A program made the position numbers and the translations under genes. The notes beneath the pieces are model-generated. The model searched no databases. It was not told the DNA's origin and was given only the letters and a program-made list of their open reading frames with translations. Below, in pieces: positions 48,288 through 56,712 of a DNA stretch of 64,000 nt. The number at the start of each line of letters is the position of its first letter. The first letter of the stretch is position 1. Source of the stretch: JANXMY01 sp964251675 (lineage in GTDB: Bacteria; Armatimonadota; Armatimonadia; Armatimonadales; Capsulimonadaceae); the NCBI GenBank assembly GCA_964251675.1, contig CAXUKS010000009.1:65239-129238 (forward strand), in the 5' to 3' direction.

Positions 48288-48301
48288 CCCCCTCGTGCCC
48301 T

Positions 48302-48865
48302 CTACTTCACGCCCACCAGCTCAATGTCGAAGACCAGCGTGGCGTTTGGCGGGATGGCCGGGGTGGGCGAGTTCGCGCCGTAAGCCAGAGCGCCAGGGAT
48401 GACCAGGCGGCGCTTGCCGCCGACTTTCATGCTGGGGACGCCTTCGTCCCAGCCCTTGATGACGCTGCCGACGCCGATGGGGAAGTCAATCGGCTGGCCG
48501 CCGTGGTCGTAGGAGGAATCAAACTTGGTTCCGTCGAGCAGGGTGCCGGTGTACTGCACGGACACGGTCTGGCCGATTTTGGGACTAACGCCGGTGCCGA
48601 CTTTCATGTCGTAGTATTTGACACCTGACGGCAGAGTTTTGAGCGTCACATCCTTGCCGTCAATCTTTGTCGTGGTCGGCACGGAGGATACGTCTGCCGC
48701 CGGGGCTGCCGGAGCGGGCGTCGGGCCTTGCGCGTCGGGGGCCAGAGCCGGAGAAGACGTTGTTGGCGGGGGCGTGGACGAGGCGCTGTCTTCTTTCGAG
48801 GCACAGCCGGACACGGCCAGCAGGGCTAGTGCCGTCAGGGCCAGCGCGGGCGAGGTGAATTTCAT
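48302..48865 (-). CDS. FKBP-type peptidyl-prolyl isomerase lipoprotein
   Basis: 187 residues. The lipoprotein signal MKFTSPALALTALALLAVSGCASK has the lipobox VSGC. A disordered Ser/Thr/Pro/Ala linker (to about residue 70) precedes a full FKBP domain: LPSGVKYYDMKVGTGVSPKIGQTVSVQYTGTLLDGTKFDSSYDHGGQPIDFPIGVGSVIKGWDEGVPSMKVGGKRRLVIPGALAYGANSP. A periplasmic folding factor anchored to a membrane. The lgt gene that would lipidate it lies just upstream. Confidence 0.94.
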   Translation of the reverse strand: MKFTSPALALTALALLAVSGCASKEDSASSTPPPTTSSPALAPDAQGPTPAPAAPAADVSSVPTTTKIDGKDVTLKTLPSGVKYYDMKVGTGVSPKIGQTVSVQYTGTLLDGTKFDSSYDHGGQPIDFPIGVGSVIKGWDEGVPSMKVGGKRRLVIPGALAYGANSPTPAIPPNATLVFDIELVGVK

Positions 48866-48917
48866 GAGGGACAGTATCTCCTGAGACGGTTGATGGCTTA
48901 TTGTACCTGATTGGCCG

Positions 48918-49307
48918 TCACAGCTTTAAATTGCCGCCAAAGATGGTGGCGAAACACCAGGCAATCGCGCCTAAAATCAGCGCCAGCATGCCCAGCAGGC
49001 CGTAGCCGATGCCACGGGCGAAGACAGGAAAACCGGGCCGGAGCACAAAGTAGAGAATGGGCATCGCAAAGAGGCCCAGCCCGCCGAGAACGCTGGACAG
49101 CAGCGTGGCGACTATGCCCAGTGTCAGGTCGGACCAGGCCCGGCCCGTCAGCAGCCGACCCTGCGGGGGTGGGGGCGGCTGAACAAAGCCCCCGGTCGGC
49201 GCGGGCGGCCAGGCGGCATCGGGCCGCTGCCACCCGCAGTGCGGGCAGCCAGCGGCCCCAGGAGTCCAGGGCGTGCCGCAGTTCGGGCAGTGAGACATCT
49301 CAGCCAT
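48918..49307 (-). CDS. Membrane protein with N-terminal zinc ribbon
   Basis: 129 residues. CPNCGTPWTPGAAGCPHCGW (about 7-26) is a zinc ribbon, followed by a Pro-rich linker (AAWPPAPTGGFVQPPPPPQG) and two or three membrane helices (LTLGIVATLLSSVLGGLGLFAMPILYFVL; GLLGMLALILGAIAWCFATIF). Similar zinc-ribbon/DUF4190-like proteins are widespread with unknown role. The start overlaps the lgt stop by 8 bp, so it is co-expressed. Confidence 0.8.
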   Translation of the reverse strand: MAEMSHCPNCGTPWTPGAAGCPHCGWQRPDAAWPPAPTGGFVQPPPPPQGRLLTGRAWSDLTLGIVATLLSSVLGGLGLFAMPILYFVLRPGFPVFARGIGYGLLGMLALILGAIAWCFATIFGGNLKL

Positions 49308-50004
49308 GAAGTTCCCCTGCCACGGCGGCGCGAACCGGGCGCATGCCGACGGGCCGGAGCAGGCGGGTCAGCTTGACGGCGAAAAAGACGAACCCGGCGG
49401 CGCACGCCCACTGCGCCAGGGTCAGCCCGACGACCGGCGGCGGCCCGGCGCGGAAGAACTCGATAATGAAGCGAGCCACACAAAATAGCGTGCCTTGCAG
49501 GTAAAACAGCGTGTTCTCCGGCGGGCGCGTCTTTTCGACGCCCAGCAGCACGGCCAGAATGAGGGCGCTCGCCGCTGACGAGTAAATCTGCGCCGGGTGG
49601 CGCATCTCGCCGTGCTCGGACACGGCCCACGGCGCTGTGGTGACTGTGCCGTAGCAGCAGCCGCCGAAAAAGCAGCCCCAGCGGCCCACCGCCTCGCCTG
49701 CCGTCAGCGCCACGGCGAATAAATCCCCGGTCGGGCGCTGAATGCCCAGATGGCGCTTATAAAGCACCACCGCTAGATAGCCGCCCGCGAGGCCCCCCAG
49801 CACGCTTTTCCCCGCCGCGACCTCATGAAGCACGCGGGCACACACCCACTGCCCCAGATTTGCGCCCAGCAGGCCGCCCACCAGCCCCGCCCCCGCGACC
49901 GCCATAATGCCCGACGTCGCCAGCCCGCGCCGCCGGGCCAGCAGCACAAACGCCGCCAGCCCGGTCAGGTAGCCCAGCAGGTAGCAGAAAGAAGAGAGTG
50001 TCAT
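49300..50004 (-). CDS. lgt: Prolipoprotein diacylglyceryl transferase
   Basis: A 234-residue membrane enzyme that attaches diacylglycerol to the lipobox cysteine of prolipoproteins. GEAVGRWGCFFGGCCYGTVTTAPWAV is the family signature region (GRxGNxxNG in the classical form, modified here) and MRHPAQIYSSAASALILAVLL the following 'RHPxQLY' motif. ENTLFYLQGTLFCVARFIIEFFRAGP is the late conserved helix. Slightly short and with a Cys-rich signature (GCFFGGCCYG), as in the Lgt branch found in several environmental phyla. Lipoproteins in this window (26205, 48302, 59046) are potential clients. Confidence 0.85.
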   Translation of the reverse strand: MTLSSFCYLLGYLTGLAAFVLLARRRGLATSGIMAVAGAGLVGGLLGANLGQWVCARVLHEVAAGKSVLGGLAGGYLAVVLYKRHLGIQRPTGDLFAVALTAGEAVGRWGCFFGGCCYGTVTTAPWAVSEHGEMRHPAQIYSSAASALILAVLLGVEKTRPPENTLFYLQGTLFCVARFIIEFFRAGPPPVVGLTLAQWACAAGFVFFAVKLTRLLRPVGMRPVRAAVAGELHG

Positions 50005-50026
50005 AGGCGTCTTGTCCGTCTGCGTC

Positions 50027-50809
50027 TTACTTGGTCGTCTTGAGCCGCTTGACGCCTTCGAGGTCGGCCAGGGCCAGAATGCGCGGCTTGAGCAGGGACG
50101 TCCAGACTTTGTAGCCTTCGGCGTTGAAGTGCAGGCCGTCGGGCCGCTCCAGGTTCTCGGGAGGCTGACCGCCGGTGGTCAGCAGGGCCGAGTGGGCATC
50201 CAGAAAGCTCAGTTTTTGCGCGGGCGAGTTGGTTTCAATAATATACCGCTGGATCAAGTAATTCGCTTCCAGCACCGCCCCTTCCTGGTTCCAGCGGGCG
50301 CGGGTGGGGCTGATGGAGATGTAGGCGATCCGGGTGTCCGGCAGGATCGTGTGGATTTTAGCCACGAAGTCTTTGAACTCCTGAAACACCTGCTGGGCGT
50401 TCTTGTTGCCATAAGCCAGGTCATTGGTTCCGGCAAACAGCACAATCAATTTGGGCTTGTAGGGAGCGGCAATGCGGTCGGCATACAGCGTGCTCTCAAA
50501 AATCTGGGAGCCGCCAAAGCCTCGGTTGATCACGGGGATTTCAGGGAAATCCGACGCCAGCGTGGTCCACATTCGGATGCTGGAGCTGCCCATAAACAGC
50601 ACGGCCCCGGTGGGCGGCATCTGCTTCTGGTCGGCGGTCAGAAAAGCGTTAATTTCCGGGGCGGCCCCGTCGCTTGCGGGCAGGGGCTGCACATTCGCCA
50701 TCGGGTTCTGCGCCTGCGCCGCAGAGACGCCGCCGGGGCCGACGGAGAGCGTCCCGAGCAGCAAAGCGCCGATCAGCAGGCGCGGCAGTGTTGTTTTCAT
50801 GGGTTTCAT
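50027..50809 (-). CDS. Secreted SGNH/GDSL hydrolase
   Basis: 260 residues from the ATG at 50809, with a signal peptide (TTLPRLLIGALLLGTLSVGPGGVSAAQAQ). Block I holds the serine in AVLFMGSSSIRMW, block II the Gly in NRGFGGSQIFE, block III the Asn in VLFAGTNDLAYG and block V the Asp-His pair in DGLHFNAEGYKVW. This is an extracytoplasmic esterase, probably deacylating a sugar or lipid. It ends 22 bp before lgt on the same strand. Confidence 0.92.
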   Translation of the reverse strand: MKPMKTTLPRLLIGALLLGTLSVGPGGVSAAQAQNPMANVQPLPASDGAAPEINAFLTADQKQMPPTGAVLFMGSSSIRMWTTLASDFPEIPVINRGFGGSQIFESTLYADRIAAPYKPKLIVLFAGTNDLAYGNKNAQQVFQEFKDFVAKIHTILPDTRIAYISISPTRARWNQEGAVLEANYLIQRYIIETNSPAQKLSFLDAHSALLTTGGQPPENLERPDGLHFNAEGYKVWTSLLKPRILALADLEGVKRLKTTK

Positions 50810-50910
50810 AGTAGGTTCTCTTAGGAACTGAGGCTGTAAACTGGGGACAGCATACACCATACAGCACGTTCCGTCAACACCCTTTACGCTTCAAACAAAA
50901 GCCAAACAGG

Positions 50911-50940
50911 CGGCGGCAGCCCACCGGGCTGCCGCCGCTT
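50911..50940. terminator. Rho-independent terminator-like hairpin
   Basis: GCGGCGGCAGCCC-ACC-GGGCTGCCGCCGC, a 13-bp GC stem, followed on the plus strand by a pyrimidine-rich TTTCTCTGTTCTTCTCTTTT and on the minus strand by a T-containing tract. It lies just past the end of the minus-strand gene at 50961. Confidence 0.75.
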
Positions 50941-50960
50941 TCTCTGTTCTTCTCTTTTGG

Positions 50961-51227
50961 CTAACTGCCTGCCGTGCAGATTGCCAGGCAATAGGCCAGC
51001 GAGTTGCCTTCGTCAATGGTGCAGTAGGACAGACACCCGCTGAAGTCTTTGGTCGTGATCGCGTTCGGGTCCGGCACGTCTTCGGCGACAAGCCGGAAGC
51101 GGCCAAAGTCCGCGCCTGCCGCGCCGCTGATCTGGGCGATCTGGTTGTCATCAAAGGTCAGCACGGCTTCTTTGCCGTCCCCTTCGCGGCGGATATGCAG
51201 GGTTACGGTGTACGTGTTGGGTTCCAT
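50961..51227 (-). CDS. Small protein with cysteine-rich C-terminus
   Basis: 88 residues from MEPNTYTVTLHIRREGDGKEAVL; GGAG 6 nt upstream favours this ATG over one 12 nt earlier. The first 55 residues look like a small beta/alpha fold (TFDDNQIAQISGAAGADFGRFRLV), while the last 25 contain four cysteines: FSGCLSYCTIDEGNSLAYCLAICTAGS. A leader-like N-terminus with a Cys/Ser/Thr-rich tail recalls precursor peptides of modified peptides, but no modification enzyme is adjacent. Function unknown. A hairpin terminator follows. Confidence 0.55.
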   Translation of the reverse strand: MEPNTYTVTLHIRREGDGKEAVLTFDDNQIAQISGAAGADFGRFRLVAEDVPDPNAITTKDFSGCLSYCTIDEGNSLAYCLAICTAGS

Positions 51228-51395
51228 CACGGTCTCCATTCTGAGCTTTTATTCGGGTAGGTCTTGCCGGTCATTCTGTGTGTAGCAACTGGTTCTTTGA
51301 CTTGCCATTGCCGACTGAATGTACTTTCTGGCCCTCTTTTCCCGTTCGTACTGGTCTCGCGTTCAGTGCATATGTTCAATATCCACGCAAGTCTG

Positions 51396-51626
51396 TCAGG
51401 CCGCAACGCTCCTGCTTTTTAACAGCCGTCTCAGCGCCTCGTTGACCGCTTGCTCCGTCGGAAATGCAGCGGCCACGTCGGGGGCCAACTTCACCAGATT
51501 GGTTCCCTGCCGATACCGCTCTGCATATTTGCCGCGCACCCCAGTTTTCAGCAAACTTGTCAAAATCGCCTCATCGTATTCCGGGCGCAGTTCATCTAGC
51601 TCCTCTAATTCTTTATTATCTGGCAT
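51396..51626 (-). CDS. Antitoxin partner of BrnT-like toxin
   Basis: 76 residues. ELDELRPEYDEAILTSLLKTGVRGKYAERYRQGTNLVKLAPDVAAAFPTEQAVNEALRRLLKS: the second half fits a ribbon-helix-helix DNA-binding fold (strand NLVKLAPDVAAAF, helices after). It overlaps the BrnT-like toxin gene by 11 bp and follows it, the usual toxin-first order of BrnT/BrnA loci. It should bind the toxin and repress the operon. Confidence 0.8.
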   Translation of the reverse strand: MPDNKELEELDELRPEYDEAILTSLLKTGVRGKYAERYRQGTNLVKLAPDVAAAFPTEQAVNEALRRLLKSRSVAA

Positions 51627-51891
51627 TTTCGTACACCCTTCTTTCCTGCCGCGTCACAACTCGCGCACTAATAATGCGTGTTTGATTTTCCTGGTCTGTA
51701 TGTGAGACGAAAAGCAAGCGCCCTTGGTCGGAATGCCCCACGATAATCCACCGCTCTTCTGCGGCGGAATGGTCGGGGTCAGGAAATGTGATCGAGAAAT
51801 CGTCTTCGAACACAGACGCGGCTTCCAAAAACGAAACACCATGCTTAGTCAAGTTGGTTTCCGCTTTAGGCTCATCCCAATCAAAATTCAT
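51616..51891 (-). CDS. BrnT family ribonuclease toxin
   Basis: A 91-residue RelE-fold toxin. FDWDEPKAETNLTKHGVSFLEAASVFED is the family's N-terminal signature, HSAAEERWIIVGHSDQGRLLFVSHTDQENQTRIISARVVTRQERRVYEN the rest, with the conserved Arg in RIISAR and the late RR-YE. BrnT cleaves RNA and arrests growth. First gene of a pair with its antitoxin. Confidence 0.92.
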   Translation of the reverse strand: MNFDWDEPKAETNLTKHGVSFLEAASVFEDDFSITFPDPDHSAAEERWIIVGHSDQGRLLFVSHTDQENQTRIISARVVTRQERRVYENAR

Positions 51892-51923
51892 AGCTCAGGC
51901 CCAAGAAATGTAACTATTGGCTA

Positions 51924-52130
51924 TCAATATATACCTGCCACCGGCTCCATCGGGTTTTGGTACTGAAAGGGAGTGCCTCGCAGCGGATAGCGGTCTTGCG
52001 GCAGGGGCGCGTCGGTGGGTCCCTCTTCCAAAATCGTCACCAGAGCGCGGCGGGGCGCGGGCAGAGCAATGGGTTCTTGCAGAAGAACGCTGCCCTGCTC
52101 ATCAATCACCGCCTCAATCGTGCGTATCAT
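51924..52130 (-). CDS. Small antitoxin-like protein
   Basis: 68 residues from MIRTIEAVIDEQGSVLLQEPIALPAPRRALVTILEEG. The 'IEAVIDEQGxVxLxEP...RALVTIL' pattern is common in short proteins encoded next to toxins in cyanobacteria and other phyla, with an SpoVT/AbrB-like or DUF104-like look. No dedicated toxin is next to it, but it lies 33 bp upstream of brnT. Assignment as an antitoxin is by pattern only. An in-frame extension to 52196 is not needed. Confidence 0.6.
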   Translation of the reverse strand: MIRTIEAVIDEQGSVLLQEPIALPAPRRALVTILEEGPTDAPLPQDRYPLRGTPFQYQNPMEPVAGIY

Positions 52131-52205
52131 GGTTGTCTCCGTTTGGTTGTCTTCGTAGTGACTTTGACTTGGAAGCTTTCCCGCTGTCTCCCGCATACTG
52201 TCAGG

Positions 52206-52502
52206 TCAGGGCCGGTGTGCTTCGGCGTACAGACGCAGCGCTGCCCGCATCCGTGCCGGGTAGTCCTGCCCCTGAGACTGGAACCACGCCAGCACATCCG
52301 GGTCCACGACTACCTCTACCACAAGCGGCGGCGCAGAATTGCCTTTCTGAAAGTTTGCGGGCAGACGCCACTCGGAGTTTGCCATCTCTTCCTCGGTCAG
52401 CGTCGGAATGTCGGACGTGTCAATGCCCGCGTCTCCGAGGGCATCCATCCGGTCCCAGTGTGTCCGCGACGCGGTATGCTGTTCTTCTGAATGATCATTC
52501 AT
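52206..52502 (-). CDS. BrnA family antitoxin, orphan
   Basis: 98 residues from the ATG at 52502. GIDTSDIPTLTEEEMANSEWRLPANFQKG is the toxin-binding N-terminus typical of BrnA, and VEVVVDPDVLAWFQSQGQDYPARMRAALRLYAEAH the C-terminal ribbon-helix-helix. No BrnT gene directly precedes it, and the brnT 315 bp away already has its own antitoxin. It may be an orphan or an anti-addiction module. A longer in-frame reading to 52754 would be low-complexity and is not favoured. Confidence 0.82.
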   Translation of the reverse strand: MNDHSEEQHTASRTHWDRMDALGDAGIDTSDIPTLTEEEMANSEWRLPANFQKGNSAPPLVVEVVVDPDVLAWFQSQGQDYPARMRAALRLYAEAHRP

Positions 52503-52536
52503 AATTGAGCCGCCAGAAGAAATATGATTGGAAGCA

Positions 52537-52776
52537 TCAATACCAACCAGCGGAATGCGCTGCTTCGGTGAGGCGTTGGATAACTTCGGCACTTGGAATA
52601 CGGGCTTGCCCTCGTGCGGCCTGCAATGTTCCGTTGGGCCGCCGCCAGATAAATCGGAATCCCTTTTCGCTGGTGCTGTCGTCATAGTGGTAGGTACACC
52701 GCTGAAAACACAAGCACCAGTGGCCTTCTCCAATCGTGCCATCGGCGACTTCATTGTGGACTTTTACACTTGCCAT
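52537..52776 (-). CDS. Small uncharacterised protein
   Basis: 79 residues, MASVKVHNEVADGTIGEGHWCLCFQRCTYHYDDSTSEKGFRFIWRRPNGTLQAARGQARIPSAEVIQRLTEAAHSAGWY. GFRFIWRRPNGTLQAARGQARIPS is a conserved-looking core. It takes the place a toxin would have ahead of the BrnA-type gene, but it does not resemble BrnT. Function unknown. Confidence 0.55.
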   Translation of the reverse strand: MASVKVHNEVADGTIGEGHWCLCFQRCTYHYDDSTSEKGFRFIWRRPNGTLQAARGQARIPSAEVIQRLTEAAHSAGWY

Positions 52777-52881
52777 CTTTTTCCTTTGCGAAGAAACATA
52801 ATATAATTGGCACGGCTACCGAGCAAAGACGCCGAAAACTATTGTCTCGCGTCATTCGGACTTGCTCATTCCAAGCAGACT

Positions 52882-53622
52882 TTAATAAGAACGTGTTACA
52901 GGGCGGTCATACGCCCTACGGACAATTTGGTCATAGGTGAATATAGTTACAATCTTGCTTTCTTGACGATTTAGAAAAACAAGCCGTTTTCGCTCTTCTT
53001 CAGACATTTTTGACCAACGACCGATAATAATTGCGTATTTGACAATCGTATCATCAAAGCCACCAAAACTGCGCCAAGAATTTTCAATATGCTCACTTTC
53101 CCAAATCTTGAAGCTGTTGTTAGTAGATTTATCTGGATGTTTTAACGCCTTTTTTGCAATGTCTACTGTGTCTCGGACAAATGTTTGCTTGTTTAGATTG
53201 ATCCATTGAGACCAATCTTGCACCTGACCTATTGCCCCTTGCAGTCGGTGGGCAGGCGTTAATTTTTGAGTAAACAGTTGCTTTTGCACTGGCTCCAGCT
53301 CAACCAAAGTAATCTTACAGCCACCTTGACTTACGTTTAAAATTGCAAAATCCGCGTTATATGAATTACCTATCGGTGGCTTAGTCAAAAATGCTTGGTC
53401 TGAATCACCTCCTTCTCCAAATAAGCCGAAGAGCATCTGAGGATGTTCAGAAAGGAATTGCTGAAGTACCTCCTCACTCGGATCATTTGCTATCATTTGG
53501 GCGAAAGACGTAATGTCTGGAAAACCCGGACACATCTTGCCAGGGCGTTCTTCGCCCCCGCTCCACCCTGAATACATACCAAATATTTCCGTGAGAACGA
53601 CTTCAGTTTTTTCATCAATCAT
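52882..53622 (-). CDS. Shedu-like (DUF4263) nuclease
   Basis: 246 residues from MIDEKTEVVL. EEVLQQFLSEHPQMLFGLFG leads into ADFAILNVSQGGCKITLVELEPVQKQLFTQKLTPAHRLQGAIGQVQDWSQWI, the DUF4263 pattern with a D...E-x-E/P-type PD-(D/E)xK core in which the final Lys is replaced by or shifted to a nearby Lys/Gln. DUF4263 is the nuclease of the single-gene Shedu anti-phage system. AT-rich compared with neighbours, next to toxin-antitoxin genes, in keeping with a defence patch. I am fairly but not fully sure of the family. Confidence 0.68.
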   Translation of the reverse strand: MIDEKTEVVLTEIFGMYSGWSGGEERPGKMCPGFPDITSFAQMIANDPSEEVLQQFLSEHPQMLFGLFGEGGDSDQAFLTKPPIGNSYNADFAILNVSQGGCKITLVELEPVQKQLFTQKLTPAHRLQGAIGQVQDWSQWINLNKQTFVRDTVDIAKKALKHPDKSTNNSFKIWESEHIENSWRSFGGFDDTIVKYAIIIGRWSKMSEEERKRLVFLNRQESKIVTIFTYDQIVRRAYDRPVTRSY

Positions 53623-53838
53623 GTGTAACAACCTGAATAGAAATGAATAAGATCAAAAAAATAAGTGAGATCAAATTGAAGACACGACCCAAAACTGACA
53701 TACCCTTCAGTCATCTGGCTAATTGTGGGCTTCATCAGCATTATACCAAAAATACCAATTATCTCGGCTTTTGGGCAGAGACAGCAAAATCGGAGGCTCT
53801 ACGCAGGAAAGCCGCGCCCCTGCCCCGAATAGGCAGGC

Positions 53839-56532
53839 ATGGCGAATACAGAGATTTTAGAGGCGGAGCGGCGGCGATTAGAAGACGTGCGGCAGGGACG
53901 GGACGGGGCAAACTGGCGGCACTGGGGGCCGTATGTCTCCGAACGGGCGTGGGGGACGGTGCGGGAGGATTATTCGGCGAACGGCAGCGCGTGGGCCTAT
54001 CTGCCGCATGACAACGCCCGCTCCAAAGCCTACCGCTGGAACGAGGACGGGCTGGCAGGCATCTGTGACAGCAGCCAGGAGCTGTGCTTTGCGCTGGCGC
54101 TGTGGAACGGGAAGGATGCCATTCTCAAAGAGAGGCCGTTTGGGCTGTCCGGGCCGGAAGGCAACCACGGGGAGGATGTCAAAGAATACTATTTTTTTAC
54201 GGACAACCTGCCGTCCCATGCGTCCATGAAGATGGTGTATAAATACCCGCAGGCGGCGTTTCCCTATGAGGATTTAGTGGCAACCAACGCGGCGCGGGGC
54301 AGGACTGAGCCGGAGTATGAGCTGCTGGACACGGGGGTGTTCGCAGAAAACAAATACTGGGACGTGACCGTGGAGTACGCCAAAGCGTCGCCGGAAGATA
54401 TACTCATCGAGATCACGCTGGCGAACCGGGGGCCGGAGGCGGCGACGGTGGACGTCCTGCCGACCCTGTGGTTTCGCAATGTGTGGGCGTGGGGATGGGA
54501 CAATCCGAAGCCGCACCTGTCGGCAGGGCGCGGGGGCACGGGCTACGCGGCCATTCAGGCGACGCACCCGACGCTGGGGCCGCGCACGCTGCTCTGCGAG
54601 GGCAGCCCGGCCCTGCTGTTCACGGAGAACGAGACCAACGCGAAGCGGCTCTACGGGGCGGCACATAACCCGGCGCCGTATGTCAAAGACGGTTTCCACG
54701 AGTGTGTGGTGAATGGCATTAAAGGCGCGGTCAACCCCGACCAGACCGGAACGAAAGCCTGCGCCCGGTACACAGTCACGGTGGAGGCCGGGCAGGAGAC
54801 GACCCTGCGCCTGCGGCTCACCGATCAGGTCGAAGTAAATCAGGCCGAAGGCAGTCTGGAAAAACCGTTCGGGCCTGGCTCTCGGCAGGTGATGGAGACG
54901 CGCCGGGCCGAAGCGGATGCGTTCTACGGGGCCATCGGGTCGCCGGAGCTGTCCACCGACGCCCGCTCGGTCATGCGGCAGGCATTCGCCGGGCTGCTCT
55001 GGTCCAAGCAGTTCTACAAGTATGACGTGCTGCACTGGCTGGAAGGCGATCCCGCGTCGCCCAAGCCCCCCGCCGCTCGCCTGTCGGGCCGCAACCATGA
55101 CTGGATGCATTTGAATGCCAAAGATATTATCTCCATGCCGGATACGTGGGAATACCCGTGGTTTGCGGCCTGGGATTTGGCCTTTCACTGCATCCCGCTG
55201 GCGACGATTGACCCGCAGTTTGCCAAAGAGCAGCTTTTGCTGCTGGGCCACGAGTGGTATCAGCACCCGAACGGGCAGATGCCCGCCTATGAATGGGCCT
55301 TCGGGGATGTCAACCCGCCCGTGCAGGCGTGGGCGGCCCTGCGGGTGTACCAGATCGAGGGGCGGGTTTTGGACAAAGACGGCGACTTCCTCTTTCTGGA
55401 AAAGATGTTCCACAAGCTGCTGATGAACTTTACGTGGTGGGTCAACCGCAAGGACGCCGCCGGGCGCAATGTCTTTCAGGGCGGCTTTTTAGGGCTGGAC
55501 AACATCGGCCTGTTCGACCGCTCCCAGCCGCTGCCGACGGGGGGATATTTAGAGCAGTCCGACGGAACTTCGTGGATGGCGATGTTCTGCCTGAATATGC
55601 TGGCTATCGCGCTGGAGCTGACCCGCCGGGACCCATCGTATGAGGACATGGCAACCAAGTTCTTTGAGCATTTTGTCTATATCGCCCATGCCATGAACGC
55701 GATGGGAGACAAGGATGTGGACCTGTACGACGACGACGACGGGTTCTATTACGACGTTCTGCACCGGCCCGACGGCACGGCGGAGTTTCTGCGTGTCCGT
55801 TCGATGGTCGGCCTCATCCCCCTGCTGGCCGTGGACACCCTGGACGCCGATGCTTACGCCGGGCTGGACGATTTCCAGACGCGCATCGACTGGTTCCTCC
55901 AGAACCGCCCGGCGCTGGTCAAGAACGTCGCTGACCTGTCCAAGCCCGGCACGCAGGGCCGCCGCCTGATGTCCATTGTCAGCCCCGACCGGCTCCGTAT
56001 GATCCTGACTAAGATGCTGGACGAAACCGAGTTTCTGTCCCCCCACGGCCTGCGCTCGGTGTCTCGCTTTCACAAAGACCACCCGGTCGTCATGGAAGTG
56101 AACGGTGTCGAATACCGCGTGGATTATGAGCCTGCCGAGTCCACTACGGGCCTGTTCGGCGGCAATTCCAACTGGCGCGGCCCGGTCTGGTTCCCGCTGA
56201 ACTACCTGCTGATTGAAGCCCTGCAAAAGTTCGACTACTACCTGGGACCGGAGTTCACCGTGCCGTTCCCCACCGGCTCCGGCCAGGAGCTGACGCTCTC
56301 TCAGGTCGCCGCCGAGCTGTCCCGCCGCCTGACCCGGACCTTCCTGCCGGACAGCAACGGCCGCCGCCCGGTCTACGGCAGCACAGGAACGTTCCAGACC
56401 GACCCGCACTGGCGTGATTATGTGCTGTTCTTCGAATACTTCCACGGCGACAACGGCGCGGGGCTGGGGGCCAGCCACCAAACCGGCTGGACGGGGCTGG
56501 TCGCCAAGCTGATTGAGCAGAGCGGGGAGTGA
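53839..56532 (+). CDS. GH63-like glycoside hydrolase (MGH1-type)
   Basis: 897 residues, cytoplasmic. RAWGTVREDYSANGSAWAYLPHDNARSKAYRWNEDGLAGICDSSQELCFALALWNG and GRNHDWMHLNAKDIISMPDTWEYPWFAAWDLAFHCIPLA are typical of the GH63/MGH1 group, with an N-terminal beta-sandwich (to about 380) and a C-terminal (alpha/alpha)6 barrel. The acidic residues in WAAWD and near YEPAESTTGLFGGNSNWRGPVWFP are the likely catalytic region. Members act on alpha-glucosides such as glucosylglycerate or N-glycan glucose; the substrate here is not known. Confidence 0.88.
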   Translation: MANTEILEAERRRLEDVRQGRDGANWRHWGPYVSERAWGTVREDYSANGSAWAYLPHDNARSKAYRWNEDGLAGICDSSQELCFALALWNGKDAILKERPFGLSGPEGNHGEDVKEYYFFTDNLPSHASMKMVYKYPQAAFPYEDLVATNAARGRTEPEYELLDTGVFAENKYWDVTVEYAKASPEDILIEITLANRGPEAATVDVLPTLWFRNVWAWGWDNPKPHLSAGRGGTGYAAIQATHPTLGPRTLLCEGSPALLFTENETNAKRLYGAAHNPAPYVKDGFHECVVNGIKGAVNPDQTGTKACARYTVTVEAGQETTLRLRLTDQVEVNQAEGSLEKPFGPGSRQVMETRRAEADAFYGAIGSPELSTDARSVMRQAFAGLLWSKQFYKYDVLHWLEGDPASPKPPAARLSGRNHDWMHLNAKDIISMPDTWEYPWFAAWDLAFHCIPLATIDPQFAKEQLLLLGHEWYQHPNGQMPAYEWAFGDVNPPVQAWAALRVYQIEGRVLDKDGDFLFLEKMFHKLLMNFTWWVNRKDAAGRNVFQGGFLGLDNIGLFDRSQPLPTGGYLEQSDGTSWMAMFCLNMLAIALELTRRDPSYEDMATKFFEHFVYIAHAMNAMGDKDVDLYDDDDGFYYDVLHRPDGTAEFLRVRSMVGLIPLLAVDTLDADAYAGLDDFQTRIDWFLQNRPALVKNVADLSKPGTQGRRLMSIVSPDRLRMILTKMLDETEFLSPHGLRSVSRFHKDHPVVMEVNGVEYRVDYEPAESTTGLFGGNSNWRGPVWFPLNYLLIEALQKFDYYLGPEFTVPFPTGSGQELTLSQVAAELSRRLTRTFLPDSNGRRPVYGSTGTFQTDPHWRDYVLFFEYFHGDNGAGLGASHQTGWTGLVAKLIEQSGE

Positions 56533-56546
56533 GCAGAGCGAGAAAG

Positions 56547-56687
56547 AGCCATGCCCTGAAGGGCACGGCTAGTCGGTCTTCGGCCAGGAAGTACCGCTTC
56601 GCGGCACTGGGGACGATTTCTCTTAGCCCCGCGAAGCCGGGCTTTTCAGCGTCCGCGCTGATTAGCCGTGCGTTTCAACGCATGGCT
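56547..56687. repeat. Nested palindromic intergenic element
   Basis: Arms at 56547-56571 and 56663-56687: imperfect reverse complements, each a hairpin (AGCCATGCCC...; TAGCCGTGCG...CGCATGGCT). Inner hairpin GTACCGCTTCGCGG and CCCGCGAAGCCGGG. Between convergent genes. Confidence 0.7.
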
Positions 56688-56712
56688 TTCTAGGTCATGG
56701 CCTCCAAGTTGG

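Noticed and set aside
50911..50940. REP-like element
   Set aside because: It is a single GC-rich hairpin next to a gene end with a pyrimidine tract, so a terminator explains it.
53640..53838. Short AT-rich frame starting near 53643
   Set aside because: The frame runs into the Gly/Arg-rich shadow of the glycosidase gene, and the start lies in the promoter gap of the Shedu-like gene; no conserved-looking protein is visible.
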